Below are positions 1 through 6,893 of a DNA stretch of 44,731 nucleotides, in pieces. How positions within the stretch are numbered: position 1 is the stretch's first letter; each line of letters opens with the position of its first letter. The translations under genes were made by a program, and so were the position numbers. The notes below the pieces were generated by a model. It was not told the DNA's origin, did no database searches, and worked only from the letters and a program-made list of their open reading frames with translations. This stretch comes from a virus: IMG/VR virus record IMGVR_UViG_3300021088_000019, positions 1-44,731 of that record; one strand, written 5' to 3'.

Positions 1-144
1 AAGCCCTTTTGCGGCGTTGCGGCGAAGTCATGAAGCTGGCTCTGGCTCATGCTGAGCAGCCCTTTGTTCTTGTCGTATAGCTTATCGGGCGAATGTTCGG
101 CGATTCGCCATCGCCTTCCGTTGCGCTACGGACGTAGCAGGCAT
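1..144. repeat. Contig-end direct repeat, left copy
   Basis: These 144 bases recur at 44588-44731. The only difference is position 18 (T here, G at 44605). The repeat lies within the DUF3008-like gene, and the mismatch is synonymous there (Ala GCA versus GCC). This is what a circular or circularly permuted genome gives after linear assembly. It does not by itself show physical terminal repeats. Unique genome length is therefore about 44,587 bp. Confidence 0.93.
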
Positions 145-377
145 TATCCGTCCACCACTCCAGAGCCGCCAGCGTCTTGCTGCACCGTCTGCTGAACGAT
201 TGGAGCTCCAGGTGTCACGTTGACGGTGATTGCCACTGCGCCACCGCCATTGTGAACAGCGGAACCGCTTATCGTTGCCCCAGCGAATGTCGCGCCCACA
301 GTCGGATTCATGAACTCTGTAAGGGTTATGGTGATTGAACCATCGAGATTGGCTTGTACGTTGTCTACGTGCATCAT
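144..377 (-). CDS. Small beta-rich phage protein (77 aa), function unknown
   Basis: Start ATG at 377 follows a strong ribosome-binding site (GAGAGGAG); a second ATG follows directly. The stop overlaps the ATG of the next gene (TAATG at 146-142), which, across the circular junction, is the DUF3008-like gene at 44731. The protein is rich in Val, Thr, Gly and Ala with alternating hydrophobic residues, which fits a small beta-structured protein. It lies between terminase and portal, where small virion or packaging accessory proteins are common. I do not recognise the family. Confidence 0.75.
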   Translation of the reverse strand: MMHVDNVQANLDGSITITLTEFMNPTVGATFAGATISGSAVHNGGGAVAITVNVTPGAPIVQQTVQQDAGGSGVVDG

Positions 378-386
378 GGGCTCCTC

Positions 387-470
387 TCAGCTCTTGAGCT
401 TGCGTTCGAGTGCTTCTAAGGTCTTTTTATTGACGGGCTGTTTCGGTGGACGGCCTTTAGTTTTGGGCAT
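387..470 (-). CDS. 27-aa basic peptide with an AT-hook-like motif
   Basis: A very short ORF starting at ATG 470, inside the end of the 80-aa gene, and ending 10 bases before the next start. It contains KGRPPK near the N-terminus, which resembles the GRP core of an AT-hook, and is otherwise Lys-rich. Overlap with the upstream gene and the strong ribosome-binding site right after its stop fit the tight packing of this operon. A DNA-binding role is inference from the motif only; the ORF is short enough to be fortuitous. Confidence 0.5.
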   Translation of the reverse strand: MPKTKGRPPKQPVNKKTLEALERKLKS

Positions 471-699
471 CGTTTACCTTTCCGCTCATCTCTTCCATCT
501 TTCGCTTGAACTGGCTGGGTGTGAGGCGTTGGCGCATGTGAACTGGCTCACTTGGGGCTGGCTTCGTGATAGGCGGCAATCCCTTGCTCTCCAGCGCTGC
601 GTCCATTAAGCGGCGAACCTCACTGCGTAGGCGCTCGACTTCCTGCTCTAGAAAGCGGGTATAGGAGGATTTGAACCATTCGCGCCAGTTAGTGGCCAT
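457..699 (-). CDS. Small coiled-coil phage protein (80 aa)
   Basis: The start at ATG 699 (MATNWREW) is chosen over a longer reading from 738 because a 50-aa gene in another frame ends at 689, so this ATG gives the usual short overlap. Residues about 15-35 form a heptad-like charged helix (FLEQEVERLRSEVRRL), followed by a Pro-rich linker. It lies directly downstream of the terminase in an operon continuing to the portal. No family is recognised; a head or packaging accessory role is suggested only by position. Confidence 0.7.
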   Translation of the reverse strand: MATNWREWFKSSYTRFLEQEVERLRSEVRRLMDAALESKGLPPITKPAPSEPVHMRQRLTPSQFKRKMEEMSGKVNDAQN

Positions 700-841
700 T
701 TTGCTGCTTCTCGCTGAGAATGGCTTCCAACTGCTCAAGCGTTATGTAGTAGTCTGATTTTTCTCCCACTACTTGGTTATGCGTGTGAGCGAGCCGAATG
801 GCCGCGCTGTAAACATCTGCGACATTTACGATCCCGCTCAA
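689..841 (-). CDS. 50-aa protein overlapping the terminase stop codon
   Basis: The terminase stop TGA (840-838) overlaps a TTG start at 841 (TTGA), with a purine-rich GCGAGG upstream. The frame stays open for 50 codons and ends at 689, just inside the next gene. The product is acidic and helical with no recognised domain. The TTGA coupling is used repeatedly in this genome, which supports the call. The unusual start codon keeps confidence moderate. Confidence 0.6.
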   Translation of the reverse strand: MSGIVNVADVYSAAIRLAHTHNQVVGEKSDYYITLEQLEAILSEKQQNGH

Positions 842-2421
842 TTCGGCCTCGCAAAGCGCCAGTGTCGCTTCATCCGCGTAGGCCGTGGTGTCCGCATCGT
901 CTCTTCGTGTTCAATCTTGGCTTTGGCCATCATCAGATGTGTCCAACTCGCCTCAGGCTCCGCTGCCCTGATTTGCTGCAATCGCTCTTCTACCCGCAGC
1001 GTGAAAGGCTTCCCGCTAGGTGAGAGCATGTTCTGTAGGCCGTAACGCGCTGAGTCTGCCGCATCATCGCCAACATAGTTCTCGCTGTAATCCACCTTGA
1101 GAACGTCCTCGGAGTTGCGATCCATGTCGCGAATGAGCGTTGGCAGGCACTCAATCAGCTTTGGGCAATCCCGCGAGATAGTCCACATATTGGCATCGAG
1201 CAATTGGTGCATCAGCCGCCAGCCGCTAATGCGCGAACCGGGCGAAGCGTCGGCGGGCGTAGGCTTTGGGATGCCAACAGGAAGCGCCGCGCCAATCATT
1301 TCCGTAATGGACTTGCGAGTGGCTGGATTCAGCTTCCCGAAGGCGTCCCACGATAGCCAGAACTCCACAAAACGCCGCTCACCACACATCTCACCAATGC
1401 GCCGGCCAAGTTCCGCCTCGCCAATCTCCCTGCCCCATAGTTCAGCGAAAGTCGTGATGTGGCCCTTTTCATCCTCAGAATGCAGGTGAATGCAGGCCGG
1501 ATGGTCATGGCCCCAATCACCGGAAATCCAACACTTGTGCCACGGCTTGATGGAAATCTCAGCGGCATCTTTAGTGTGCTTCTCATAACTGAAGTTCGGG
1601 AAGTATTGGCCCTGAAACACGCCCCACTTGCCGAACAGCCAAGCCTCGCGTAGATATGTGTTTGTGATGGCCGCTAGAGACGCCCCGTATTCCGTGCGCT
1701 CGATGAAGTATTCCCTGCGAACATCATTCGGCCAGGAATAAAACTCTTCCTCCGATACGCCGTCGCGCTCCATCTCTTTACGCGCCCATTCGATGTTGTC
1801 CCAGCTAAACGCTTGCAGGAAGGTCCATTTCTGCCGATTCTCTTCCCCGCGTCGATCCGCATCCACCAGAACACGCTTGAGATAGCTCAATCCCTTTGGA
1901 GGTAATCCCGATTCGCTCATTCCCGGCATGAAGGTGTACAAAATGGCTGGATTAATGTTTCCGTTGGATGTGCAGCGATTCGAGCCCGACAGGTTCTCAA
2001 GCTCGCCTTGGCTGAACTCTTGCGCCTCATCCACCATAATGTCTGCGAACTCTGCCGAGTAAAAACTGCTCATGTCCTTTTCGTGTTCAGCAGAACCAAA
2101 AAACAACCTGGAACCGTTTGGGAAAACTATCTCTTTGCGCTGCTCGTTGTACCATTGACGAACCTGAGGGCATTCCTCGAACAACTTCACAATGTGCGAC
2201 CGATACAGCTCCGGGTAAGTCCGCCGCAAGATCAAGCCAGTAGTCTTGGGGTAGTTCAGCCGCCGCAGCAACATGCAGCGGCGTCCACCCCCGCTCTTGG
2301 CTCCGCCACGCGCCCCGCCGAATCCAATGCGCGTAAAGTGCTTGCCGTCCCAAAGATTCCATAGATCAGATTGTTTCGGCTGTAACCGAATCCTGATTTC
2401 GTCGCCCGATGTGCTCAACAA
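838..2421 (-). CDS. terL: Terminase large subunit (packaging ATPase/nuclease)
   Basis: 527 aa, a typical TerL length. The N-terminal ATPase has a Walker A-type loop, GARGGAKS (residues 36-43), with Ala in place of the last Gly, and a Walker B block ending in IMVDEAQ (about 128-134). The C-terminal RNase H-like nuclease shows acidic positions in GDWGHD, WLSWD and DDAADSARY. In this family the ATPase drives DNA into the prohead and the nuclease cuts the packaged DNA. Translation begins at TTG 2421 or the adjacent TTG, inside the small-subunit gene; no ATG precedes the ATPase motifs in frame. Its stop overlaps the next gene. Confidence 0.97.
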   Translation of the reverse strand: MLSTSGDEIRIRLQPKQSDLWNLWDGKHFTRIGFGGARGGAKSGGGRRCMLLRRLNYPKTTGLILRRTYPELYRSHIVKLFEECPQVRQWYNEQRKEIVFPNGSRLFFGSAEHEKDMSSFYSAEFADIMVDEAQEFSQGELENLSGSNRCTSNGNINPAILYTFMPGMSESGLPPKGLSYLKRVLVDADRRGEENRQKWTFLQAFSWDNIEWARKEMERDGVSEEEFYSWPNDVRREYFIERTEYGASLAAITNTYLREAWLFGKWGVFQGQYFPNFSYEKHTKDAAEISIKPWHKCWISGDWGHDHPACIHLHSEDEKGHITTFAELWGREIGEAELGRRIGEMCGERRFVEFWLSWDAFGKLNPATRKSITEMIGAALPVGIPKPTPADASPGSRISGWRLMHQLLDANMWTISRDCPKLIECLPTLIRDMDRNSEDVLKVDYSENYVGDDAADSARYGLQNMLSPSGKPFTLRVEERLQQIRAAEPEASWTHLMMAKAKIEHEETMRTPRPTRMKRHWRFARPN

Positions 2422-2815
2422 TCACCTTGATTGCAATGGCTGTACTAGAACCGGCTGCTACTTTAGGCGCGTAACTCCCTTTCAAGTTGAAGGCGATGTC
2501 CAACGCTTGAAGTCTAGGCCCCCAAGCGACTACGTTCCGTTGGTCAGTGATGCGCCCCTCAAACTTGGCAAATTCTGTCTCTTCTGCTTTGAGCGCTGGC
2601 TTTAGATAGTTTTCTACGAGCGAATCATCCGTGAGTCCATGACGCTCCAATACTTCTGGCATTTTAAGTCTAATAGCCTCAAGCGCTTGCGAACCAAGCT
2701 GGCCAACATAGCCGTTATCTGCATAGCCTGCCGCTCTCGCAGCTTCTGTTATCGACATTCCTTCCGCAAGCTTCTTGACTAGGAGTTTTTGCTGCGGGGT
2801 GAGTTTCTGCTTCAT
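2366..2815 (-). CDS. terS: Terminase small subunit
   Basis: 149 aa. The N-terminus (LTPQQKLLVKKLAEGMSITE, then AARAAGY) is the helix-turn-helix found in small terminase subunits, which recognise the packaging site and regulate the large subunit. The middle is helical and suits oligomerisation. The start ATG 2815 overlaps the preceding stop (ATGA). The 3' end overlaps the large subunit gene by 56 bases in another frame, a common pairing. The family is inferred from the helix-turn-helix signature plus the position directly before terL. Confidence 0.9.
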   Translation of the reverse strand: MKQKLTPQQKLLVKKLAEGMSITEAARAAGYADNGYVGQLGSQALEAIRLKMPEVLERHGLTDDSLVENYLKPALKAEETEFAKFEGRITDQRNVVAWGPRLQALDIAFNLKGSYAPKVAAGSSTAIAIKVIVEHIGRRNQDSVTAETI

Positions 2816-3117
2816 GCTCGCTTCAACGCCTCACGCTCTCTCGCTGGGCCGTTTTCTATGTGCTTGATTATGCGCTGTTTAACGCTAATGTCTCTGACCA
2901 TTGCCAACCACAATGATGCGACTTGCTGTTCTTTGAGCGCAGCATTCTCTTCTGCTCGCTTGATGCTCGGGTTGTTCGCGTGGAAATAGGCTTGGCCGGG
3001 GTAATCTTCGCTGCCGAATCCCTGAGCTTTCGCGCTTAATTGCTGAGCTACACTCGGAGGTATCGCCAAGAGCTGCTCTTTGCGCCACTGTGCGTAATTG
3101 GCTGGCCGACCGCTCAT
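2812..3117 (-). CDS. Conserved-looking phage protein (101 aa) upstream of terS
   Basis: Starts at ATG 3117 and is coupled at both ends by four-base ATGA overlaps. The N-terminus contains GRPANYAQWRKEQLLAI and the rest is mostly charged helix. No domain is recognised. Its place directly before the small terminase makes a packaging-related or late-regulatory role possible, but this is positional inference only. Confidence 0.8.
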   Translation of the reverse strand: MSGRPANYAQWRKEQLLAIPPSVAQQLSAKAQGFGSEDYPGQAYFHANNPSIKRAEENAALKEQQVASLWLAMVRDISVKQRIIKHIENGPAREREALKRA

Positions 3118-3350
3118 GCTGTTTCTGCTTTGTAAAGCTCCGCGACCATCTGCTGAATCATCACTTCGTCTTGCAGGTAGCGCCTGAGAACTGCGCGAAT
3201 GCGGTCCTTGTGCGCTTTCTCACGCTCCCACGCCGCTTGATACATTGAGCCACTGGCAATCGTAGTTTCTATAGCTGGGTAGTCACCGAAAGTCGTGAAA
3301 TCGCCAACGTATTGCGCATTATGAGTTTTAACTGTTTTTGGCTCGCTCAT
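3114..3350 (-). CDS. Hypothetical phage protein (78 aa)
   Basis: ATG 3350 overlaps the previous stop (ATGA) and its own stop overlaps the next start. The C-terminal half is a charged amphipathic helix with RIRAVLRRYLQDEVMIQQM. Small soluble protein, no family recognised. The tight coupling is the main support for it being real. Confidence 0.8.
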   Translation of the reverse strand: MSEPKTVKTHNAQYVGDFTTFGDYPAIETTIASGSMYQAAWEREKAHKDRIRAVLRRYLQDEVMIQQMVAELYKAETA

Positions 3351-3739
3351 GTCTGTAACTGAAGCACCCGCCGCTCAAATTCTTGCGCTGCGTAAGCTGG
3401 ATTGAACTTGCAGCATGGTCCGCTGGGAGTGTCGAGCCGCAAGCCCATTGCCTCGGGCGTTTCCATTAGCTCGCGTAACCGTACTTCGTCGATCTCCCAC
3501 ACGTAATGGCCTGCCAAGTAACGTTTCAATTGCTCGGGCGTGACATTCAATAGCTGCGCGATGCGCTCTAACTCCTTGAAACTGTGGAATATAAATGTCT
3601 TGCGCTGGCCGATGAACTCAAAACGCCCCTCAGCAACCTTGCGCAATTCACCAGCCAGCAGCATCTGCTCTTTCTCTGCCGTGCGCACGCGCTCCGCCGA
3701 TCCGTCTGGGTGATAGATTAAGAATTGCTTGGTGGGCAT
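3347..3739 (-). CDS. Hypothetical phage protein (130 aa), possible DNA-binding helix pair
   Basis: The ATG at 3739 directly follows the stop of the 45-aa gene (TGA then ATG, with no gap), and the gene is coupled downstream by ATGA. Residues about 55-90 (LERIAQLLNVTPEQLKRYL) read like a small helix-turn-helix or other helical bundle; the N-terminal part looks beta-rich (FLIYHPDGSAERV). No family assigned. A regulatory role is possible but unproven. Confidence 0.75.
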   Translation of the reverse strand: MPTKQFLIYHPDGSAERVRTAEKEQMLLAGELRKVAEGRFEFIGQRKTFIFHSFKELERIAQLLNVTPEQLKRYLAGHYVWEIDEVRLRELMETPEAMGLRLDTPSGPCCKFNPAYAAQEFERRVLQLQT

Positions 3740-3877
3740 TCAGTCTGATGTATAGATTTTGAAACGCTCAGGTACTGGCAAATTCGTGTTGATGGCAATC
3801 GCGTCTTTGGGTGCCGTGTAATTCCAGCTTGTTTTCAGCCACTTACGAAGCGTGCGAGTTAGCTTATATCTTCGCAT
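3740..3877 (-). CDS. 45-aa basic protein
   Basis: Found by following the stop that abuts the next gene: the frame from ATG 3877 to TGA 3740 is open and encodes a basic N-terminus (MRRYKLTRTLRKWLKTSW) and a neutral C-terminus. A GAAGGA lies upstream but about 13 bases from the ATG, longer than ideal. The end-to-end junction with the following ATG supports it. Function unknown. Confidence 0.55.
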   Translation of the reverse strand: MRRYKLTRTLRKWLKTSWNYTAPKDAIAINTNLPVPERFKIYTSD

Positions 3878-4055
3878 TAGAGAAAGAAAATCCTTCGGGC
3901 AAATCCACGCCATTACTTCCGACCTTACGCGCTAGGCGGATGCGCGGAACTATTCCCCTTCCAACTCTCGCTTTATCAGGGGCAGGGCTTGGGGTGTGAC
4001 AAGCTGGGCTGCCCCGAGGAGGCATTCGTTGGTTGGTTGCGAATACTGTAGACAA
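3864..4055 (-). CDS. Doubtful ORF in an otherwise gene-poor 200-base gap
   Basis: Between 3878 and 4075 no convincing gene is visible. This frame (63 aa from TTG 4055, or 53 aa from ATG 4025) is open but has no ribosome-binding site, low-complexity composition and no family resemblance. It would overlap the 45-aa gene by 14 bases. The stretch may instead be untranslated; I see no terminator or clear promoter in it. Confidence 0.25.
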   Translation of the reverse strand: MSTVFATNQRMPPRGSPACHTPSPAPDKARVGRGIVPRIRLARKVGSNGVDLPEGFSFSNAKI

Positions 4056-4075
4056 TTATGGGCAGGATTCAAGTA

Positions 4076-4285
4076 CTATTGCGCCAATGTTTTGTTACCA
4101 CTGGCGCGGTCTAGCTTTTCATGGATGGCCTGCTCAATGAATGCCTGCTGTTCGGCTTCAACCAGTGATTCGTCCACGATGCCAGTCGCGGCGCCTCCGT
4201 AGCGCGTGGGCCAAACGTGAACATAGAACTGCCCCACTTGGTTATAGGCTGCTGAAACCTTGAACTTCTCAAATGGTGTGTCCAT
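4076..4285 (-). CDS. Hypothetical protein (69 aa)
   Basis: Starts at ATG 4285 immediately after the stop of the helix-turn-helix gene (TGA at 4288-4286). The N-terminal half contains aromatic residues (FYVHVWPTRYGG) suggesting a beta hairpin, followed by an acidic helix (VEAEQQAFIEQAIHEKL). No known domain. Part of the accessory minus-strand operon. Confidence 0.72.
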   Translation of the reverse strand: MDTPFEKFKVSAAYNQVGQFYVHVWPTRYGGAATGIVDESLVEAEQQAFIEQAIHEKLDRASGNKTLAQ

Positions 4286-4456
4286 TCAATCTCTCCTCAA
4301 TTCCTTCCTGCGAGCCCCGCTAACAATAGCCCAAACATGATGCGTGGATATGCCGAACTCCTTGGCGATAACGCCTGTACGCCGCCCGTAAGCGTGCTGT
4401 TGCCTGATCTGAGCCACTTGCTCGACGGTCAGTAGGCGCTGGCCACGCTTAGTCAA
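4286..4456 (-). CDS. Small helix-turn-helix DNA-binding protein (56 aa)
   Basis: Residues about 9-46 (LTVEQVAQIRQQHAYGRRTG, then VIAKEFGISTHHVWAIV) match the resolvase/homeodomain-like helix-turn-helix pattern seen in small phage proteins. I choose the TTG at 4456, which overlaps the previous stop (TTGA) and follows GGAGAAAGAAG, rather than a longer reading to 4495 that runs far into the zinc-ribbon gene. It probably binds DNA as a regulator or an accessory to a nuclease; the target is unknown. Confidence 0.7.
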   Translation of the reverse strand: MTKRGQRLLTVEQVAQIRQQHAYGRRTGVIAKEFGISTHHVWAIVSGARRKELRRD

Positions 4457-4593
4457 ACTTCTTTCTCCATCGCCAACCAATAAAGGCCCTCGCAAGTCTT
4501 GGAGCAGAAGTCAAAGCGTGCATCCGCATTTGTCTCGTAGTGGCTATATTGCGCCCCGCATTGCTCGCAAATAGAATCCGGCTCTTCGCTCAC
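4453..4593 (-). CDS. 46-aa zinc-ribbon-like protein
   Basis: Begins at GTG 4593 overlapping the upstream stop (GTGA) after a boundary sequence containing AAGGAG. Cysteines are arranged as CEQC near residue 9 and CSKTC near residue 30, a two-knuckle layout that could bind one zinc. Tiny zinc proteins of this kind are common in phage accessory regions and may bind nucleic acid or host proteins. No specific family recognised. Confidence 0.7.
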   Translation of the reverse strand: MSEEPDSICEQCGAQYSHYETNADARFDFCSKTCEGLYWLAMEKEV

Positions 4594-4997
4594 CGCGGCT
4601 CTTTCTCCTTAGCTGCCGCCCTCTCAATACTGCAATACTTTTCGGGGTGATTAAGGATTTCGGTTTCTGGGTCCTGTGCCAAGCACAGCGGCAATCTTTT
4701 TATCCGCAGCAAAACTTCGCCACTCACTGCGTCTTGCATGAAAGCCCATTCAGCCAATCGCAAGACTCTGTATTGCTCCCTCAAATCGGCTGCCTGTTTT
4801 TGGAGCGTTGGCCCCTGCGCCCGCAGCGCCTGAATTTCATTCCACCAAGCCCAAGCAGGGCGGCCATCGGCCATGACTCTATCGTCCTGCGTCGGCCCAA
4901 CTTCTTTCCATTCAAGCTCTTCTGGGAAGCCTGCAAACTCACGTGCTGTTTTTGGCGGCCTATTCTTCAGCTTCTCTACGAATTTCCAGATGCTCAC
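4590..4997 (-). CDS. Hypothetical protein (135 aa), helical
   Basis: GTG start at 4997 (MSIWKFVEKL) 10 bases after the preceding stop; the TAAGGAGAAGCCGTGAG just upstream supplies the ribosome-binding site. The middle is a long helix (LRAQGPTLQKQAADLREQYR). The C-terminus ends KEKEPR, one of the recurring Lys/Glu tails whose DNA encodes the ribosome-binding site of the next gene. No domain recognised. Confidence 0.8.
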   Translation of the reverse strand: MSIWKFVEKLKNRPPKTAREFAGFPEELEWKEVGPTQDDRVMADGRPAWAWWNEIQALRAQGPTLQKQAADLREQYRVLRLAEWAFMQDAVSGEVLLRIKRLPLCLAQDPETEILNHPEKYCSIERAAAKEKEPR

Positions 4998-5004
4998 GGC
5001 TTCT

Positions 5005-5021
5005 CCTTAGCTGCTTGCTCC
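5005..5021. repeat. Boundary repeat, copy 1 (17 bp)
   Basis: On the minus strand GGAGCAAGCAGCTAAGG; the identical 17 bases recur at 5323-5339. Both copies sit at a gene junction and carry the end of a ribosome-binding site. Here the frame encoding EQAAKEKP is not used, because the upstream gene stops at TAA inside the repeat, so the rest of the tail looks like a relic. Confidence 0.85.
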
Positions 5022-5315
5022 CCGCTTGCCCCATCTTGCTGCCGCGTAAAAAGATTCTCCGAATTGAGCATAGAATTGCTCCGGTGTAAGCGGCTGCCAA
5101 TCCTTACAAATGTCGCATATTCTCGCTGGCTTCTGCTCGCCGTAGGTGTACGAGTTGACCACGCATGGTCGCCACTTATGCGGGCACGGTGGCTTTCCGT
5201 AGTACCAGTAAATTACGAACGGCCCAACAATAGCCGTGAGCTTCTTGCCGAAGCGGGTATTCTCGGTCCTCCAGCGCCACTTACAGCCGCCCCATCCTGT
5301 ATAGCGAACACTCAC
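5007..5315 (-). CDS. Hypothetical protein with four cysteines (102 aa)
   Basis: GTG 5315 overlaps the upstream stop (GTGA). The protein has Trp- and Tyr-rich N-terminal strands and cysteines at C-x-H (PPCPHKW), CVV and CDIC, a possible zinc site. The stop falls inside the 17-bp boundary repeat. Not recognised as a known family; placement in the small-gene block suggests an accessory role. Confidence 0.78.
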   Translation of the reverse strand: MSVRYTGWGGCKWRWRTENTRFGKKLTAIVGPFVIYWYYGKPPCPHKWRPCVVNSYTYGEQKPARICDICKDWQPLTPEQFYAQFGESFYAAARWGKRGASS

Positions 5316-5578
5316 TTCGCCCCCTTAGCTGCTTGCTCCAGGGCCCGCAATTCTGTAGCAATCTCCATTGCCTCGGCTACCTTCATAAAACGCCTAGGAG
5401 CGATATAGTCCACAAATGCCCGAGCCGCATCATTCACGGCCTCGTTGTAGGCTTCCAGCCGCTCCGCAGCCAGCGCCCCGGCCAGCATCTCTTCTAGCCT
5501 TGCGGGGTCCCGATCATCAATATGGTCGCACCAAACTTCGTAATCGTGCGCCAGCTCCTTCGCTCTTGCTGTGCTCAT
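5312..5578 (-). CDS. Acidic helical protein (88 aa)
   Basis: The start at ATG 5578 (MSTARAKEL) is chosen because it overlaps the upstream stop (ATGA); an earlier ATG at 5605 lies well inside the upstream gene. Predominantly helical and acidic (DDRDPARLEEMLAGALAAE). It ends EQAAKGAK, one of the recurring tails, and TGA overlaps the next GTG. Function unknown. Confidence 0.8.
   Translation of the reverse strand: MSTARAKELAHDYEVWCDHIDDRDPARLEEMLAGALAAERLEAYNEAVNDAARAFVDYIAPRRFMKVAEAMEIATELRALEQAAKGAK
5323..5339. repeat. Boundary repeat, copy 2 (17 bp)
   Basis: Same 17 bases as 5005-5021. Here the repeat is in frame as EQAAK at the end of the 88-aa gene, and the following GGGGGC provides the ribosome-binding site for the next gene. 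Two copies 318 bp apart flank one whole gene, a layout that would allow that gene to be gained or lost by recombination. Confidence 0.85.
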
Positions 5579-5763
5579 GCCACGCTCTCTTTTGGGATTT
5601 CCCACTCATGCCCAAGCGGACATTCCGCGATAAGGCCATCCAGTGTGTCATTTGGCCGGAATCCCGTATTCAAATCTAGCGTCTTGCAGATTGGACAGAT
5701 GCACAGCGCCGCCAATATCTGCCTACCTGCCACTTCAACATATGTGATTTCACGCTCACTCAA
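5575..5763 (-). CDS. Small zinc-ribbon protein (62 aa)
   Basis: TTG start at 5763 overlaps the upstream stop (CCTTGAG) after GAAGGAGAAG. It contains CICPIC near residue 21 and CPLGH near residue 48, a likely CxxC...CxxH zinc site. No further domain visible. Soluble, probably nucleic-acid or protein binding. Confidence 0.75.
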   Translation of the reverse strand: MSEREITYVEVAGRQILAALCICPICKTLDLNTGFRPNDTLDGLIAECPLGHEWEIPKESVA

Positions 5764-5942
5764 GGCTTCTCCTTCTCGCTAGACGGGAGGACACGCAGCA
5801 TCGGCAGGATGATAAAAACAGCTAGCAAGCCAACGGGCACCAGAATGAACAACGCGCAGAACGCCCAATTCTCCCAGTTGCGCATAACGGGCCAATGGTC
5901 AGAATCGTATGCCATAGCGTATTCAAGCCAGTGTTTAATCAC
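5760..5942 (-). CDS. Small single-span membrane protein (60 aa)
   Basis: GTG 5942 overlaps the upstream stop (AAGTGATT), a start preferred over a longer frame reaching into the neighbour. About 20 polar residues precede one clear membrane segment (FCALFILVPVGLLAVFIILP), then a short charged tail ending SEKEKP, another boundary tail. Likely an inner-membrane protein; effects on host envelope or superinfection exclusion are possible but there is no direct evidence. Confidence 0.75.
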   Translation of the reverse strand: MIKHWLEYAMAYDSDHWPVMRNWENWAFCALFILVPVGLLAVFIILPMLRVLPSSEKEKP

Positions 5943-6592
5943 TTTGCCCCCTTTGGCGGTGGTGCAGCGGCCAGCGCAGCCAAGTCTTGAACAAAACGCT
6001 CCGCCATTTCTAACTGTAAACTTGCCATTTCTCTCGATTGCTCGGTCACGAGCCCGTGGATGCCAACACGCATCTTGTCGATGTATTCGTTCCACTTTGC
6101 CAAGGCTTCCTCTACTTGCTCGCGTGGCTGCTCTTGTTGCCCGCTCACAGTATTTACGAAGCTCACTTGGCGGCGCTCCGCCGCGTTAGGGTTGCTGACG
6201 TGGATGCTATTCTGTGTGGCCTGCTCTTGTTGCCCTGCTGCACGCAACGCCGCGTCAGCGACTCTATCCAGCAATGCTTTCGCTGATTCATCCATCTTGT
6301 TCACGTTCCAGTACATGCTCAATCCGCGTTCGGCCATCGCATCGCCAAGCGCCGCGAGAATGTCATCCTGCCCGTCTAGGCGCGGCTCGCCCACGGCTTC
6401 GCGGGTCTGTGGCTGGCCAGTCTGCAACTGCTGCTCCAGCGTAAGACAATCTGGCTGGCTCGACCAATATCCGATGCCCAGGCCGCAATTTTTGCACGCC
6501 ATGTCATCCCATTTCGCTAAGTCATGTTTGCGTTCTGGCTGGGACACGGGCTTAGTTTCGCTGCCCTGTGGCTGCTCCAGTTTTTCGGTCAT
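5939..6592 (-). CDS. Hypothetical protein with a zinc knuckle and Gln-rich linkers (217 aa)
   Basis: The start at ATG 6592 follows AAAGGGA; the frame continues upstream to 6769 but two other small genes occupy that DNA. Near the N-terminus CKNCGL forms half of a zinc knuckle, with one further Cys (PDCLTL). The central part has repeated GQQEQ motifs and the C-terminus is a long helix. It ends PPPKGAK with the TGA overlapping the next GTG. No function assigned. Confidence 0.75.
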   Translation of the reverse strand: MTEKLEQPQGSETKPVSQPERKHDLAKWDDMACKNCGLGIGYWSSQPDCLTLEQQLQTGQPQTREAVGEPRLDGQDDILAALGDAMAERGLSMYWNVNKMDESAKALLDRVADAALRAAGQQEQATQNSIHVSNPNAAERRQVSFVNTVSGQQEQPREQVEEALAKWNEYIDKMRVGIHGLVTEQSREMASLQLEMAERFVQDLAALAAAPPPKGAK

Positions 6593-6594
6593 GG

Positions 6595-6717
6595 CTACCG
6601 TCCCTTTCTTCCCCGCAGAATCTCCCCTGTGCGACTGCCCCAAAACTCCCAGGCGCGACGAAAATCCCATCCCATGCTCCACATGTTCAAAGCGTAGAAA
6701 AATCGTTGGACGCTCAT
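6595..6717 (-). CDS. 40-aa basic protein
   Basis: ATG 6717 overlaps the stop of the Cys-rich gene (ATGA), and the frame ends with TAG at 6595, three bases before the next start. The peptide is rich in Arg, Trp and Phe (MSVQRFFYALNMWSMGWDF). Found by following stop/start coupling. Function unknown. Confidence 0.55.
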   Translation of the reverse strand: MSVQRFFYALNMWSMGWDFRRAWEFWGSRTGEILRGRKGR

Positions 6718-6893
6718 GGTCGTTTCGGCTCCTCTGCCTGCGCTGGCGGTCCCCATCCTCGGTATCCATGCGCGGTATTGTTCATGTCGATTAGGCTCTC
6801 ACCGTCCAACTCGCCAACGTTGAGCGTTATGATTCGCTGCCAGTGACAGCTACATTTGCAGTCGAGTGGGCACGGATAGTTGCATGGACACAT
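6714..6893 (-). CDS. 59-aa protein with a cysteine-rich N-terminus
   Basis: The ATG at 6893 directly follows the upstream stop (TAA then ATG) after AAAGGAGAAGCCG. The first 16 residues hold six cysteines (MCPCNYPCPLDCKCSC), followed by a soluble tail. Such spacing could bind one or two zinc ions or form a redox-active cluster. I do not recognise the family. It is coupled by ATGA to the 40-aa gene. Confidence 0.68.
   Translation of the reverse strand: MCPCNYPCPLDCKCSCHWQRIITLNVGELDGESLIDMNNTAHGYRGWGPPAQAEEPKRP

Noticed and set aside
660-685. TGGTTCAAATCC on the minus strand, resembling a tRNA T-arm
   Set aside because: The flanking bases do not form the T stem or an acceptor stem, and the segment is ordinary coding sequence for WFKSSY in the 80-aa gene.
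4647-5408. A 253-codon plus-strand frame in the small-gene block
   Set aside because: Lies over three coupled minus-strand genes, no signal for translation, Cys/Leu/Ser-rich composition typical of a shadow frame.
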